Made by a program: the position numbers and the translations under genes. Below the pieces are notes generated by a model. It was not told the DNA's origin. It ran no database searches and worked only from the letters and a program-made list of their open reading frames with translations. From Gemmatimonadaceae bacterium (lineage in GTDB: Bacteria; Gemmatimonadota; Gemmatimonadetes; Gemmatimonadales; Gemmatimonadaceae), in assembly GCA_025929535.1 (NCBI GenBank), contig JAICLZ010000012.1:1-64000 (forward strand): 64,000 nt of DNA. The letters run 5' to 3'. Shown here piece after piece: positions 1-11,262 of this stretch. How positions within the stretch are numbered: position 1 is the stretch's first letter; every line of letters starts with the position of its first letter.

Positions 1-1132
1 CAAGAAGGCGCACGATGCCGGCGAGCCGGTGAAGGTCACCGACAAGAACGGAAAGGCCGTCTCGAGCGCAGACTCGGCCGCGGCCATCAGCGCAGCGGTG
101 GCGCAGGCGGCTTCGGTGGCCAGCGATGATCCGGCGGCGGCCGCCACACCGGCAACGGCGGCCGCTCCCACGGCGAGCGCGACCCCCAGCGCAGGAGGCG
201 CTCCGGGCGCCGGCGCGTGGCTGAACTACGATTTCGTGCCCGGGAGCCGCACGATCTTCTACGAGGATTTCTCCGGTGACGACGTTGGCGATTTTCCGCG
301 GCGCCTGAAGCTCGAGAACGGCAACCTCGAAGTGGTGAACATCAAGGGGCAGAAGATGCTGCGCTCCGCGGAAGGCGGCTCCATGTTCATCGTGCTGCCG
401 GAGAAGCTTCCCGAGCGCTTCACGGTCGAGGCGGTGTATCACAGTCCCATAGCCAGCAACTCTCTCAAGCTCCACACGGGTGGCGGGAATTCGAACAGCT
501 TCGGCTGCAACCCGCGATCGGCGTGGGTAGATGCTGAATCGAAGTCCGGCTCATCGGCGTACAAGGAGATTCCGAAGGGCTTCGTGAACTGCCGCTTTAC
601 CGTCGACACCCGGTACGTTCGCGGATACATCGACAGCGTGCGCACGGCGAACGCGCCCGGTGCGACGATCGGCCGCACCGACACGCTCTTTCTGCAGATC
701 CCGGGCGGCGAGGACAATGATCCTTCCCTGCTTGCGAGCATCCGCGTGGCCGAGGGCGGGAAGAAGCTCTACGACCTCATCTCCACGAAGGGTCGGGCCT
801 CGACGCAGGGAGTCCTCTTCGATGTGGGCAGCGATCACATTCGCGGGGAGTCCACTCCCACGCTGGCCGAGATCGGGGACATGCTCAAGGCGCACCCGAC
901 CCTCAAGCTCACGATCGAGGGCCACACGGACAACGTGGGGAGCGCGGCCTCGAATCAGGCCTTGTCGGAGAAGCGGGCGGCGGCGGTCAAACAGTTCCTG
1001 GTGTCGACCTACGGAATCGACGCGGCGCGACTCAAATCCGTGGGTTACGGCGCGACCAAGCCCGTCGCGCCCAACACGTCGGAAGAAGGAAAGCAGAACA
1101 ACCGGCGGGTGGAGCTCGTAAAGCAACCTTGA
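1..1132 (+). CDS. OmpA-family outer-membrane protein, 5' end cut by the window
   Basis: The reading frame is open from the first bases of the window, so the true start lies outside and about 376 C-terminal residues are seen. An Ala/Pro/Thr-rich linker is followed by a middle domain with a beta-sandwich look (around NYDFVPGSRTIFYEDF), then a C-terminal OmpA-like domain over roughly the last 110 residues. That domain carries the GHTDNVG and LSEKRAAAV motifs, whose Asp and Arg bind diaminopimelate in peptidoglycan in this family. Expected role: a cell-envelope protein that tethers the outer membrane to peptidoglycan. The function of the middle domain is unknown; a lectin-like fold is only a guess. 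A GTG at 29 is an internal codon, not the start. Confidence 0.85.
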   Translation, partial: KKAHDAGEPVKVTDKNGKAVSSADSAAAISAAVAQAASVASDDPAAAATPATAAAPTASATPSAGGAPGAGAWLNYDFVPGSRTIFYEDFSGDDVGDFPRRLKLENGNLEVVNIKGQKMLRSAEGGSMFIVLPEKLPERFTVEAVYHSPIASNSLKLHTGGGNSNSFGCNPRSAWVDAESKSGSSAYKEIPKGFVNCRFTVDTRYVRGYIDSVRTANAPGATIGRTDTLFLQIPGGEDNDPSLLASIRVAEGGKKLYDLISTKGRASTQGVLFDVGSDHIRGESTPTLAEIGDMLKAHPTLKLTIEGHTDNVGSAASNQALSEKRAAAVKQFLVSTYGIDAARLKSVGYGATKPVAPNTSEEGKQNNRRVELVKQP

Positions 1133-1317
1133 TGGCGGTCGTTTCCAGCCGCTTCAGCCCTTGAAATCTTCGCTGGAAAAATCCGCAAATATCGAGTAGC
1201 TTTCCGCGTACAAGCCAGCAAGATCGTACGTGCCGCAGTGCCCGCGACTGAGCAACCCAGCGCGGGCGCTCGACGTTTTGGCTCACCCCACACCGGCCTA
1301 TCACCAGGAGTAGCGTC

Positions 1318-3558
<2,241 letters not shown>

Positions 3559-3581
3559 CCGGGGAAGCAACGTAGAGCTCG

Positions 3582-3611
3582 AGGGCTGCCGCTGACTGCG
3601 TCAGCCCTTTT
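3582..3611 (+). terminator. Likely terminator after glnN
   Basis: Arms AGGGCTG (3582-3588) and CAGCCCT (3602-3608) are perfectly complementary and are followed by a short T run. The loop is 13 bases. The hairpin lies 24 bases past the glnN stop and before the next start at 3648. Confidence 0.55.
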
Positions 3612-3647
3612 GCGTTCTATGGTGTACGTGAGAGCCATGAGGAAGAG

Positions 3648-5006
3648 ATGACGGTGCTCGTGCTGGCGTTTCTCGGCGGGGTGCTCACGATCCTGAGCCC
3701 GTGCATCCTCCCGATCATTCCGCTGGTGTTTGCCCGCTCGGAGCGCAGCTTCCCGCGCGAGACCGTGCCCATGCTGGCCGGGCTCGCGATCGCGTTCACG
3801 GCCGCCGCACTCATCGCCACCGCCGCGGCCCACTGGCTCATCGTCGCAAACGTGATCGGCCGGGACATCGCGCTCGCGCTCTTCGCGATCGTGGGCATCA
3901 CCCTCGTGTCCGCGCGCGCCGCAGAGTGGATCGCGCGCCCCGCCACGCGCGCCGGCGCCGCGCTGCTCGGCGCGCACGCGACATCGGCAACGCCCTTGCG
4001 CAACGTCGTCATCGGAGTGGCCGTTGGCCTCTTGTGGGCGCCGTGCGCGGGGCCGATTCTCGGAGTCGTGATTGCGGCAGCAGCTACCACTGGCGCGCCG
4101 CGTGCGGCGTTGCTCTTTCTCACCTTTGCGCTCGGAGCCGCCATGTCGCTCGCCGCAGTTCTCTCGATCGGTGCCAGGCTGATCTCGCGCATCAAGCGTG
4201 CAGGCGCCACCGAGATCGCCGTTCGCCGCGTGTTCGGCGTCGCCACGATCGTGACGGTGCTCGCGATCGTGCTCGGCTACGACCAGCTGCTCTTCGGAAA
4301 GGGCGGCCTGGTGAAGACCGCGAACGCCGAGGAGCATCTCGTATCCACGCTCACGCCGGATCGCGTGCAGCCGCATCCGCCGGGGATGTCGCTCGACGAA
4401 TTCGCCGCCGAGGAGGATGCGCGCGCAACCGCGATCCACCTCGACAAGCTCGATGGAGACCTGCCCGGCTTCGACGGCGGCACCGAGTGGATCAACTCGG
4501 GCGCGCTCTCCCCCCAGGCGCTCAGGGGCAAGGTCGTGCTCGTCGACTTCTGGGCCTTCATGTGCTACAACTGCCTGAACGCGCTCCCTCATGTGAAGGA
4601 GCTCTACGCCAAGTACAGGGATCGCGGATTCGTGGTGATCGGCGTGCACACGCCCGAGCTCGGACCCGAACGCATTCCTCAAGGCGTGCGCGATGCGGTG
4701 AAGCGGCTCGGCATCATGTTCCCGGTCGTGATCGACAACGACAACAAGATCTGGAACGCCTATCACAATCAGTACTGGCCGGCCGCCTACTTCGCGGACG
4801 CCACGGGCAAGCTGCGCTTCTACAACTTCGGGGAAGGCCGCTACGACGAGCAGGACAGAGTCGTTGCGAAGCTGCTCGCCGAACGGGATGCGGCCGCAAA
4901 GCCTGCGTCGATCACCGATCGCGACCGCCCCTCGCGTGAGGCTACGGACTCGACGCCCGGAACGCTCGCTCGAACGCGTCGAGCTCCGATGCCGCCGCGT
5001 CCGTGA
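3648..5006 (+). CDS. DipZ-type fusion: CcdA-like membrane domain plus thioredoxin-like domain
   Basis: Residues 1 to about 215 are hydrophobic, with several membrane spans and the two CcdA/DsbD cysteine motifs LSPCILP (Cys19) and WAPCAGP (Cys133). The region after about residue 260 is a TlpA/AhpC-like thioredoxin domain with CYNC at 306-309. By family knowledge the membrane domain takes electrons from cytoplasmic thioredoxin and passes them to the extracytoplasmic CxxC domain, keeping exported proteins or haem-maturation factors reduced. The last ~25 residues (Arg/Pro-rich) lie beyond the thioredoxin fold and overlap the 3' end of the convergent anti-sigma gene, so this tail may be a recent read-through extension. 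The ATG at 3648 has a GGAAGAG upstream. Confidence 0.88.
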   Translation: MTVLVLAFLGGVLTILSPCILPIIPLVFARSERSFPRETVPMLAGLAIAFTAAALIATAAAHWLIVANVIGRDIALALFAIVGITLVSARAAEWIARPATRAGAALLGAHATSATPLRNVVIGVAVGLLWAPCAGPILGVVIAAAATTGAPRAALLFLTFALGAAMSLAAVLSIGARLISRIKRAGATEIAVRRVFGVATIVTVLAIVLGYDQLLFGKGGLVKTANAEEHLVSTLTPDRVQPHPPGMSLDEFAAEEDARATAIHLDKLDGDLPGFDGGTEWINSGALSPQALRGKVVLVDFWAFMCYNCLNALPHVKELYAKYRDRGFVVIGVHTPELGPERIPQGVRDAVKRLGIMFPVVIDNDNKIWNAYHNQYWPAAYFADATGKLRFYNFGEGRYDEQDRVVAKLLAERDAAAKPASITDRDRPSREATDSTPGTLARTRRAPMPPRP

Positions 5007-5610
5007 CCGCCCAGTAGGTCAAGCCACCATCGGTCCAGTGCACGAGCGAGTATCCGTTGTAGGTGGTGCGGGGCGCACCGGCATCGCGCGCGGTTGCGGG
5101 CCAGATGAACAGATTGATCGTGTGCGGTCCGCGTCCGTACACGAGCGCCGCTGCCGTGTGCCCCGCAACGAACTCGGCGCGACCCCCGACCAGCGGAAAG
5201 CCCTGCGCCTGCAGCTCCGGCACGTTCGGCGCGAACGGCACCTTGCCGGCGAACCATGGCTTCACCGTGTGATGATCGCTCGAGCGTACGTCGGTGAGAT
5301 GATCGGCCATGAGCGAGCGCACGTGCGTGTCCACGAGTGCGGTGACGAGCATCTTCTGCGCATTCGCGCTCTCCGCCGACGCGCGATAGATGCGCTCGCC
5401 CGACCAGCCGAGTGCGAGCGCCGCGACCAGCCCCGCCGCGTACGCGAATCGTGAAAGGGCGCGCCGCGTGCTGGCGCGAGGCGCGGAGTGCTCCTCACTC
5501 GCTGCGTTCGCCTGGGCACGCGCCCATGCCCGCAGCGACTCGGGCGCCTCGTGCGTCGGCAGCGCCTCTCGAAGCACTTCGCCCAATGGGCGCGGCGTGG
5601 GTGCGGTCAT
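4942..5610 (-). CDS. Membrane anti-sigma factor, partner of the adjacent ECF sigma
   Basis: This 222-residue protein has a polar N-terminal cytoplasmic part (about 1-50), one membrane span near 52-70 (YAAGLVAALALGWSG) and an extracytoplasmic C-terminal domain. It begins inside the end of the ECF sigma gene by a four-base ATGA overlap, the usual arrangement for a sigma/anti-sigma pair. There is no HxxxCxxC zinc motif, so it is not a ZAS-type anti-sigma. The assignment rests on topology and context. It would hold the sigma factor at the membrane until an envelope signal arrives. The 3' end overlaps the DipZ-type gene by 65 bases in a convergent arrangement. Confidence 0.75.
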   Translation of the reverse strand: MTAPTPRPLGEVLREALPTHEAPESLRAWARAQANAASEEHSAPRASTRRALSRFAYAAGLVAALALGWSGERIYRASAESANAQKMLVTALVDTHVRSLMADHLTDVRSSDHHTVKPWFAGKVPFAPNVPELQAQGFPLVGGRAEFVAGHTAAALVYGRGPHTINLFIWPATARDAGAPRTTYNGYSLVHWTDGGLTYWAVTDAAASELDAFERAFRASSP

Positions 5611-6131
5611 CCGTATCCCTCTTCGAAGGTGACGAGATTCGCCAGCGACTCGGCCAGTCGGGCACGAGCACGCGACAGTCGTGACATCACCGTTCCGAGC
5701 GGGACTTCCGTGATCGTGGCGATCTCGTCATAGGAGCACTGCTGGATCTCGCGAAGGATGAGCGTCTCGCGCAGCCCATCCGGCAGCGCGGACACCGCTT
5801 CGCGAATCCGATGCTGCAGGATCGAGCGATTCGCCGCCGTATCGGGAGAGGCGCCCTGGTCCACGAGCTGGAGCTCGGGCACGTCGTCGAATGCAACCGT
5901 GTCGATGCGGCGGCGCCGCCCTCCGTAGCACTCGCGTCGCACGATCGCGAGCAGCCAGGCGCGCGCATCACCGTCGTTGCGCAGCGTGTGGATGTAGCGC
6001 ACGGCGCGCAGAATCGCCTCCTGCGTCGCATCCTCGGCCTCGCTCACGTCATGCGTGAGATAGCGCGCGAGTGTGTACGCAGCATTGAGGTGCGGCATCA
6101 CCACTTTCTCGAACCGCGAGTCAACGGGCAA
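5607..6131 (-). CDS. ECF-type RNA polymerase sigma factor
   Basis: The product is 174 residues, the usual ECF length. Region 2 is near residues 12-75 (DVSEAEDATQEAILRAVRY, with core-binding and -10 recognition positions). Region 4 is near 110-165, with the helix-turn-helix SYDEIATITEVPLGTVMSRL. It directs RNA polymerase to a stress regulon, under control of the co-transcribed anti-sigma factor. The frame begins at a TTG (6131); an ATG 11 codons in (MPHLNAAYTL) is an alternative start that would keep all of region 2. No clear Shine-Dalgarno sequence precedes either start. Confidence 0.92.
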   Translation of the reverse strand: MPVDSRFEKVVMPHLNAAYTLARYLTHDVSEAEDATQEAILRAVRYIHTLRNDGDARAWLLAIVRRECYGGRRRRIDTVAFDDVPELQLVDQGASPDTAANRSILQHRIREAVSALPDGLRETLILREIQQCSYDEIATITEVPLGTVMSRLSRARARLAESLANLVTFEEGYG

Positions 6132-6185
6132 CGCGCGGTCCGGTCACGGTTCGGATTTACGAACGGAAGTGCGATTCATGTGCGT

Positions 6186-6722
6186 TCAGGATCGAGAAGT
6201 GCCGCAGCCCTCTCCACAAGACCTCGATTGCCGCGATTTTATTCCCCCGAGCGGCTTTTCATAGCACAGGCAGTCCTCCTTCCCCTCGTACATCCCGTAG
6301 TTGGGAATGCGCACGTAGCCCAGCCCTTCGTAGAGCGCGATCGCCGCAGCCTGCTTTGGACGCGTCTCGAGGCGCACCGTCTCGTATCCATTCTCCGTCG
6401 CCATGGCCTCGAGGGTCATGAGCATCGCCTTCGAGTACCCCCGCCCCCGGTGCTCGAGCGAAACGAACATCCGTTTGATCTCGGCCACTCCCGGAGCCAG
6501 CGGCCGGTACGCGCCGCACGCGACCGCCTGACTCCCGACACGGCCCACGAGGAATCCACTGCCCGGAACGAGCACGTCCTCAGGTTTGAAGTTTCCTGCG
6601 CCGTCGATCTTGTGATCGTAAATCGCGGTCACCTCTTCGGTCATCGCGCGAATGAGCGCGGCGGCTTCGGGCTCGCGAGGATCGGCGCGGGAGATCTCGA
6701 GGGCTGATCGTGGCTGTGACAT
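6186..6722 (-). CDS. GNAT-family N-acetyltransferase
   Basis: This 178-residue GNAT protein has the acetyl-CoA pyrophosphate-binding motif A as HRGRGYSKAML near residue 90, preceded by the beta-4 strand AEIKRMFV. It ends with the LYEGLGY motif and the strand VRIPNYG. It transfers an acetyl group from CoA to an unidentified amine. The last ~20 residues (KSRQSRSCGEGCGTSRS) fall after the fold. It is divergent from the zinc-ribbon gene at 6805, with 82 bases between starts. The substrate cannot be told from sequence. Confidence 0.85.
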   Translation of the reverse strand: MSQPRSALEISRADPREPEAAALIRAMTEEVTAIYDHKIDGAGNFKPEDVLVPGSGFLVGRVGSQAVACGAYRPLAPGVAEIKRMFVSLEHRGRGYSKAMLMTLEAMATENGYETVRLETRPKQAAAIALYEGLGYVRIPNYGMYEGKEDCLCYEKPLGGIKSRQSRSCGEGCGTSRS

Positions 6723-6804
6723 TTACGGGGCGCGGTGGGGAGTCAGGGCGAATTCGAAATATCCCCGTCGGGCGGGGCGCTTCAACTCAAACTAGATTCC
6801 ACGC

Positions 6805-7632
6805 ATGACAGTTCCTTCTTCAGGCAGCCCGGCGCCGGCCCATGGCCCGGTGACGTGTCCGGGCTGCGGCGCCGCCGCGAGCGGGCAGTTCTGCGCGAGC
6901 TGTGGCTCGCCCCTGGCCGGCGCGCGCTGCGCCGCCTGCGCGACGATTCTCACCCCGGGCGCGAAGTTCTGCCATCGCTGCGGCACCGCTGCCGGCGCAC
7001 CCGGCACGCGCAGACCGGATGCGACATCGGCCACCCTGCCCTGGGCGATCGCCGGCATCGCGCTGGTGTGTCTGATCGCGCTGCTCGCCGGGCAGCGCTT
7101 TCGCCCGGCGCCACCCGCCGACGCGCAGGCGCAGGCTCAGGGCGGCGCCCCGCAGGGCGAGCTCGATGCCGGCGGGGCGCCCGATGCAGCGGCGCCCGGC
7201 GTGCGCGCGCCGGACATCTCGAGCATGTCTCCCCGCGAGCGCGCCGATCGACTCTTCGATCGCATCATGCGCCTGGACACCGAGGGAAAGAAGGATAGCG
7301 TGCAGTTCTTCGCGCCCATGGCGATGTCCGCCTACGAGATGATCCCGAACCCCGATGCCGATGCACGATTCGACATGGGTCGGATCGCCGAGGTCGCGGG
7401 CGCGTACCCGGCGGCCAAAAGCGAGGCCGACAGCATTCTCGCGAAGCATCCCACGCACCTGCTCGGACTCGTGCTCGCGATGCAGGCCGCGCGTTCGAGC
7501 GGCGACACGGCTGCCGCGAACGCGTATCACGCAAAGCTCCGCGCCGCACAAAAGTCCGAGCTCGCCAGAAAGCTTCCGGAGTACGACCGGCACATCGCCG
7601 ACATTCGAGACGCACTCGCGAGCGGCACGTAG
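6805..7632 (+). CDS. Double zinc-ribbon membrane protein with a helical C-terminal domain
   Basis: The first ~60 residues hold two zinc-ribbon knuckle pairs: CPGCG and CASCG, then CAACA and CHRCG. One membrane span follows near residues 74-92 (LPWAIAGIALVCLIALLAG). An Ala/Gln/Gly-rich linker leads to a C-terminal helical region (about 130-275) that looks like short TPR-type repeats. The zinc ribbons face the cytoplasm if the span is a single N-in anchor. The family is not recognised beyond zinc-ribbon domain-containing proteins. A TAGATT box lies six bases before the ATG, which may mean a very short leader or none. Confidence 0.7.
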   Translation: MTVPSSGSPAPAHGPVTCPGCGAAASGQFCASCGSPLAGARCAACATILTPGAKFCHRCGTAAGAPGTRRPDATSATLPWAIAGIALVCLIALLAGQRFRPAPPADAQAQAQGGAPQGELDAGGAPDAAAPGVRAPDISSMSPRERADRLFDRIMRLDTEGKKDSVQFFAPMAMSAYEMIPNPDADARFDMGRIAEVAGAYPAAKSEADSILAKHPTHLLGLVLAMQAARSSGDTAAANAYHAKLRAAQKSELARKLPEYDRHIADIRDALASGT

Positions 7633-7671
7633 CAGCCGTTCCCGCCGCACGCTCCATTTCACATCAGCCAC

Positions 7672-8514
7672 ATGCCCATCAAGACGATTCGCGTCGCGCA
7701 CAGCCCCGACTCCGATGACGCGTTCATGTTCTACGCGCTCGCCGAAGGCAAGATCGACACGGGCGATCTTCGCTACGTGCACGAGCTGCAGGACATCGAG
7801 TCGCTCAACCAGCGCGCGCTCAAGGCGGAGCTGGAAGTGACCGCCGTGTCCATTCACGCGTACGCGTATCTGTCCGAGCGCTATGCGCTTCTGCCGCACG
7901 GCTCCTCCATGGGAGACCGCTACGGGCCGCGGCTCGTCGCCCGCACCCCCATGACCCGCGCCGATGTGCGCGGCAAGCGCATCGCCGTTCCGGGTCCGCT
8001 CACCACCGCCTACCTCGCGCTCCAGCTCTACGAGCCCGGTTTCGAGGCGGTGATGACGCCGTTCGGTCGCATCGAGGATGCGGTCGTGAACGGCGAGGTC
8101 GATGCGGGACTGCTCATCCACGAGGGGCAGTTGACCTTCGGCGAGCGCGGACTGCATCTCATTGCGGACATGGGCGAGTGGTGGTATCAGGAGACGGGGC
8201 TTCCGCTTCCGCTCGGCGGCAACGTCGTGCGCAAGGATCTCGGCGATGCTCTCATCCGCACCGTGTCGCGCCATCTGCGCGCGAGCATCGCCTATGGCCT
8301 CGAGCACCGCGTGAAGGCGCTCGACCACGCGATGCAGTTCTCGCGGGGGCTCGATCGCGGCAAGGCCGACGAATTCGTGGGCATGTACGTGAACGATTGG
8401 ACACTCGATTACGGAGATCGTGGACGTGCCGCGGTTCGGGCGCTGCTCGAGCGCGGTGTCCGGCAAGGATTGATCGATCGGCCCGTGTCGATCGAGTTCG
8501 TCGACGATGATTAA
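7672..8514 (+). CDS. mqnD: 1,4-dihydroxy-6-naphthoate synthase (futalosine menaquinone pathway)
   Basis: The 280-residue product has the MqnD signatures: HSPDSDDAFMFYAL at the N-terminus, VSIHAYAYLSERYALLPHGS near 60-80, and GPLTTAYLALQL near 110. The fold is that of a periplasmic-binding-protein-like enzyme, used here in the cytoplasm. MqnD converts cyclic dehypoxanthine futalosine to 1,4-dihydroxy-6-naphthoate. The gene therefore implies the futalosine route to menaquinone and not the Men route. Other mqn genes are not in the window. There is no Shine-Dalgarno sequence before the ATG, 39 bases after the previous stop. Confidence 0.92.
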   Translation: MPIKTIRVAHSPDSDDAFMFYALAEGKIDTGDLRYVHELQDIESLNQRALKAELEVTAVSIHAYAYLSERYALLPHGSSMGDRYGPRLVARTPMTRADVRGKRIAVPGPLTTAYLALQLYEPGFEAVMTPFGRIEDAVVNGEVDAGLLIHEGQLTFGERGLHLIADMGEWWYQETGLPLPLGGNVVRKDLGDALIRTVSRHLRASIAYGLEHRVKALDHAMQFSRGLDRGKADEFVGMYVNDWTLDYGDRGRAAVRALLERGVRQGLIDRPVSIEFVDDD

Positions 8515-8619
8515 TAGCTGCTAATTGGGGCCGGTTACAGGGTCACAAAAGGCGTCGTCCTCCTATGCGGCCCATGCGTGCCGCCCTTTGCGAGTGGATG
8601 TCAATCATTGTGATTCGAA

Positions 8620-11262
8620 TTGCTGAAGAACGTGCGGCGCCGCGCTCCCGATCCTAGCGGTGCCGAGTCGGGATTGTCGCCGCTGATGGGCGACGTTGCG
8701 CTCATGAGCCCCGAGCAGAGTGCGCGCGAGGCGCGCGCGCTCGCCGAGATCGTGCAGCGCATCAACCAGTCGCTCGAGCTCGATCGGGTGTTTGCGCTGA
8801 TCGTGCGCCACGCCGCCGAGCTTCTCCACGCGCGCGGCGCGCGCCTGGGGCTGGTCGAGGAGGGCTCGATGGTGATCGCCGCGACGCACGGCGATCCGGG
8901 CGATCTCGCGATCGACGACGACGCGGCGTTCGGCAACATCTCGTCCTCCGGCGAGCATCCGCTGTGGGAGCGGCTGCGCGATGTCCCGGCCGCTGGCAAC
9001 GTCGTTGCCGTGCCCTGCATCGCGAACGGGCTCGTCATCGGCGCGATCAGCGTCTTCGATGCTCCCGAGCGCCGCTTCGACTCGCACGACGAGGAGCTGT
9101 TGCTCGCCCTCGCCAATCACGCGGCGATCGCGATCGACAACGCCCGTCTCTACAGGCAGTCCGTGCGCGCCATGGAGCATGCGAGCATCCTCGCGAGCTC
9201 CGCGCGCAGCCTCGCCATGCATCTCACACCGGAAGAGATCTACGCCGACATCGAGCGCATCTGCAAGACGTCGCTCGACGCCGACGGGCTCTCGTTGTAC
9301 CAGGCCGCGGCGACCAACGGCGTGGTGCACACGGCTGTCTCGAGCGGTCCCGGAAGCAGCGTCGCCATTCTCGCGGTACCGAAGTTCTGGAGCATGACGG
9401 GCGGCGCGGTGATGCTCTCCGGCGTTCCTCTCTTCATGCACGATCTCGACGACGTCTACGATGCGTCGCTCCGCGATGTCCTTCGCGCCGCCGGGATCCA
9501 GGCGCTCGCGTTCATCCCGCTGGGTGTCGAGGGGCGCCTGCAGGGACTGCTCGTACTGCGCTACCTCACGCCCCAGAGCTTCGACGCCGATCAGCGCACA
9601 CTGCTCATCGACTTCGGTGGCCACTGCGCGCTGGCGCTGCGCAACGCGCTTCTCCTCGAGCGCGTCGAACAGCGCGCGCAGCGGCTCGCTGCCGTCGCCA
9701 AGGTGCAGCAGGCGATCTCCGCCGCCGTCTCGCTCTCCGACGTGTACGCCGAGAGCTATCGCGCCGTGGCGTCGATCGTGGATGCGCCCTGCTTCGTGCT
9801 CATGCGCCACGACGGAGCTCGCGACACGCTGATCCCAGAGTACATCGTGAAGAACGGCGTCGAAGGCAACGCCGACAGCACCACGTGCCATCCGATCGTG
9901 CGCGGCAGCGTTCCCGACGAGAGCCTCGTCACGGCCTTTCGCACCGGCGAGCCGAACGTCGCCGCGATTCCGGAGGCCCAGCGCATCGTGCGCGCGAAGC
10001 TTCCCGGAATGTCGGTCGTGCTGAGCGCACCGATCGTCAATGGCGAGCAGGTACTCGGCGTACTGCAGGCGCAGTCGCACAATCCGGATGCGTACGACCG
10101 GGAAGTGGTCGACATCGTGATGCTGATCGCGAGGCAGGCGGGCACCGCGATAGCGCGCGCGCACGCGTCGGCCGCGGAACGGGCTGCGAACGAGCGCGCG
10201 CGTGCGCTCGCCGTGGCGCTCGAGGCGATGGACCAGCCCGTGCTCATTCGCTCGCGCGATGAGATCGTGCTCTACGCCAACGGCGCTGCGCTGCGCGAGT
10301 ACGGCTACACGCGCGAGGAGCTCATCGGCCTTCCCTCGCACGTGCTCACCGTGCTCCCGACCGTGCGCGCGCACGACCACACGCGCGAGGTCCACCGCGA
10401 GGATCTCGCCACTTCGGGGTCGTGGTCGGGCGAGCTGCTGCTGCAGCGCAAGAACGGATCGGAGTTCCCCGCGTGGCTGAGCATCAACAACATCGTCAAC
10501 GACGAGGGCGAGATCACGGCGAGCGTCGTCAGCGCGCGCGACATGACCGAAGAGCGGCGCGTGGCCGAGCAGCTCAGGCAGTCGGAGAAGCTCGTCGCGC
10601 TCGGAGAGCTGGTGGCCGGCGTCGCGCACGAGGTGAACAACCCGCTCACCGGCATCTCGGCGTTCGCGCAGCTGCTCCAGGAGGAGCGGCTCACTCCCGA
10701 CCAGCTCGAAGCGGCGCAGATGATCAAGCGCGAGGCGGATCGTGCCGTGGCCGTGATCCGCGACCTGCTCACCTTCGCGAGAAAGACGGGCCCGCGCAGC
10801 GTGCCCATCGACATGAACGCGCTGATCGAGCAGACCATGCGGCTGCGCACCTATGGACTCCGCACTGCCGGCATCGAGATGAGGCAGGATCTCTCGCCCT
10901 CGCTGCCGCGCGTGCGCGGCGACGACCGCCAGCTGCAGCAGGTGCTGCTCAATCTCGTCGTGAATGCCGAACATGCGGTCGCGAGCTGCCCACGGAAGAT
11001 CATCACGCTCCGAACGAGCGTCGCCGCCGGCCGGCTGATCGTCGAAGTGTCGGACACCGGCCACGGGATGTCGGTCGACGTGCAAAAGCGTATATTCGAG
11101 CCCTTCTTCACCACGAAGCCCGAAGGCGCGGGCACGGGCCTCGGCCTGAGTGTGAGCTTCGGCATCGTGCAGACGCACGGCGGAATGCTCACCGTGCACA
11201 CGGCGCCCGGCGCCGGCGCGACGTTCCGCCTCACGCTGCCCCTCGACGAGACCTCCGCATGA
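8620..11262 (+). CDS. Hybrid-input sensor histidine kinase with three GAF domains and a PAS domain
   Basis: The product is up to 880 residues with no membrane span, so it is probably cytoplasmic. Domains in order: GAF1 about 30-175, GAF2 about 190-345, GAF3 about 355-515, PAS about 530-640 (ending in the PAC segment SVVSARDMTEERR), HisKA with the phosphorylated His near 670 in VAHEVNNPLTG, and HATPase_c (NLVVNAEHAV near 780, GLGLS near 840). It would phosphorylate the receiver of the overlapping HD-GYP gene. The longest start is TTG at 8620, just after an in-frame stop. ATGs at 8686 and 8704 are alternatives that keep GAF1 whole. No good Shine-Dalgarno sequence marks any of them. Confidence 0.93.
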   Translation: MLKNVRRRAPDPSGAESGLSPLMGDVALMSPEQSAREARALAEIVQRINQSLELDRVFALIVRHAAELLHARGARLGLVEEGSMVIAATHGDPGDLAIDDDAAFGNISSSGEHPLWERLRDVPAAGNVVAVPCIANGLVIGAISVFDAPERRFDSHDEELLLALANHAAIAIDNARLYRQSVRAMEHASILASSARSLAMHLTPEEIYADIERICKTSLDADGLSLYQAAATNGVVHTAVSSGPGSSVAILAVPKFWSMTGGAVMLSGVPLFMHDLDDVYDASLRDVLRAAGIQALAFIPLGVEGRLQGLLVLRYLTPQSFDADQRTLLIDFGGHCALALRNALLLERVEQRAQRLAAVAKVQQAISAAVSLSDVYAESYRAVASIVDAPCFVLMRHDGARDTLIPEYIVKNGVEGNADSTTCHPIVRGSVPDESLVTAFRTGEPNVAAIPEAQRIVRAKLPGMSVVLSAPIVNGEQVLGVLQAQSHNPDAYDREVVDIVMLIARQAGTAIARAHASAAERAANERARALAVALEAMDQPVLIRSRDEIVLYANGAALREYGYTREELIGLPSHVLTVLPTVRAHDHTREVHREDLATSGSWSGELLLQRKNGSEFPAWLSINNIVNDEGEITASVVSARDMTEERRVAEQLRQSEKLVALGELVAGVAHEVNNPLTGISAFAQLLQEERLTPDQLEAAQMIKREADRAVAVIRDLLTFARKTGPRSVPIDMNALIEQTMRLRTYGLRTAGIEMRQDLSPSLPRVRGDDRQLQQVLLNLVVNAEHAVASCPRKIITLRTSVAAGRLIVEVSDTGHGMSVDVQKRIFEPFFTTKPEGAGTGLGLSVSFGIVQTHGGMLTVHTAPGAGATFRLTLPLDETSA

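Noticed and set aside
1133-1317. Possible sigma54 or nitrogen-control site before glnN
   Set aside because: No TGGC-N8-TTGC-type match could be found in the gap.
8603-8615. AATCA-TTG-TGATT inverted repeat just before the kinase TTG
   Set aside because: Five-base arms are too short to set apart from chance.
8605-11199. 864-codon open frame antisense to the histidine kinase
   Set aside because: The sense strand has well-formed GAF, PAS and kinase motifs; the antisense product is low-complexity His/Arg-rich.
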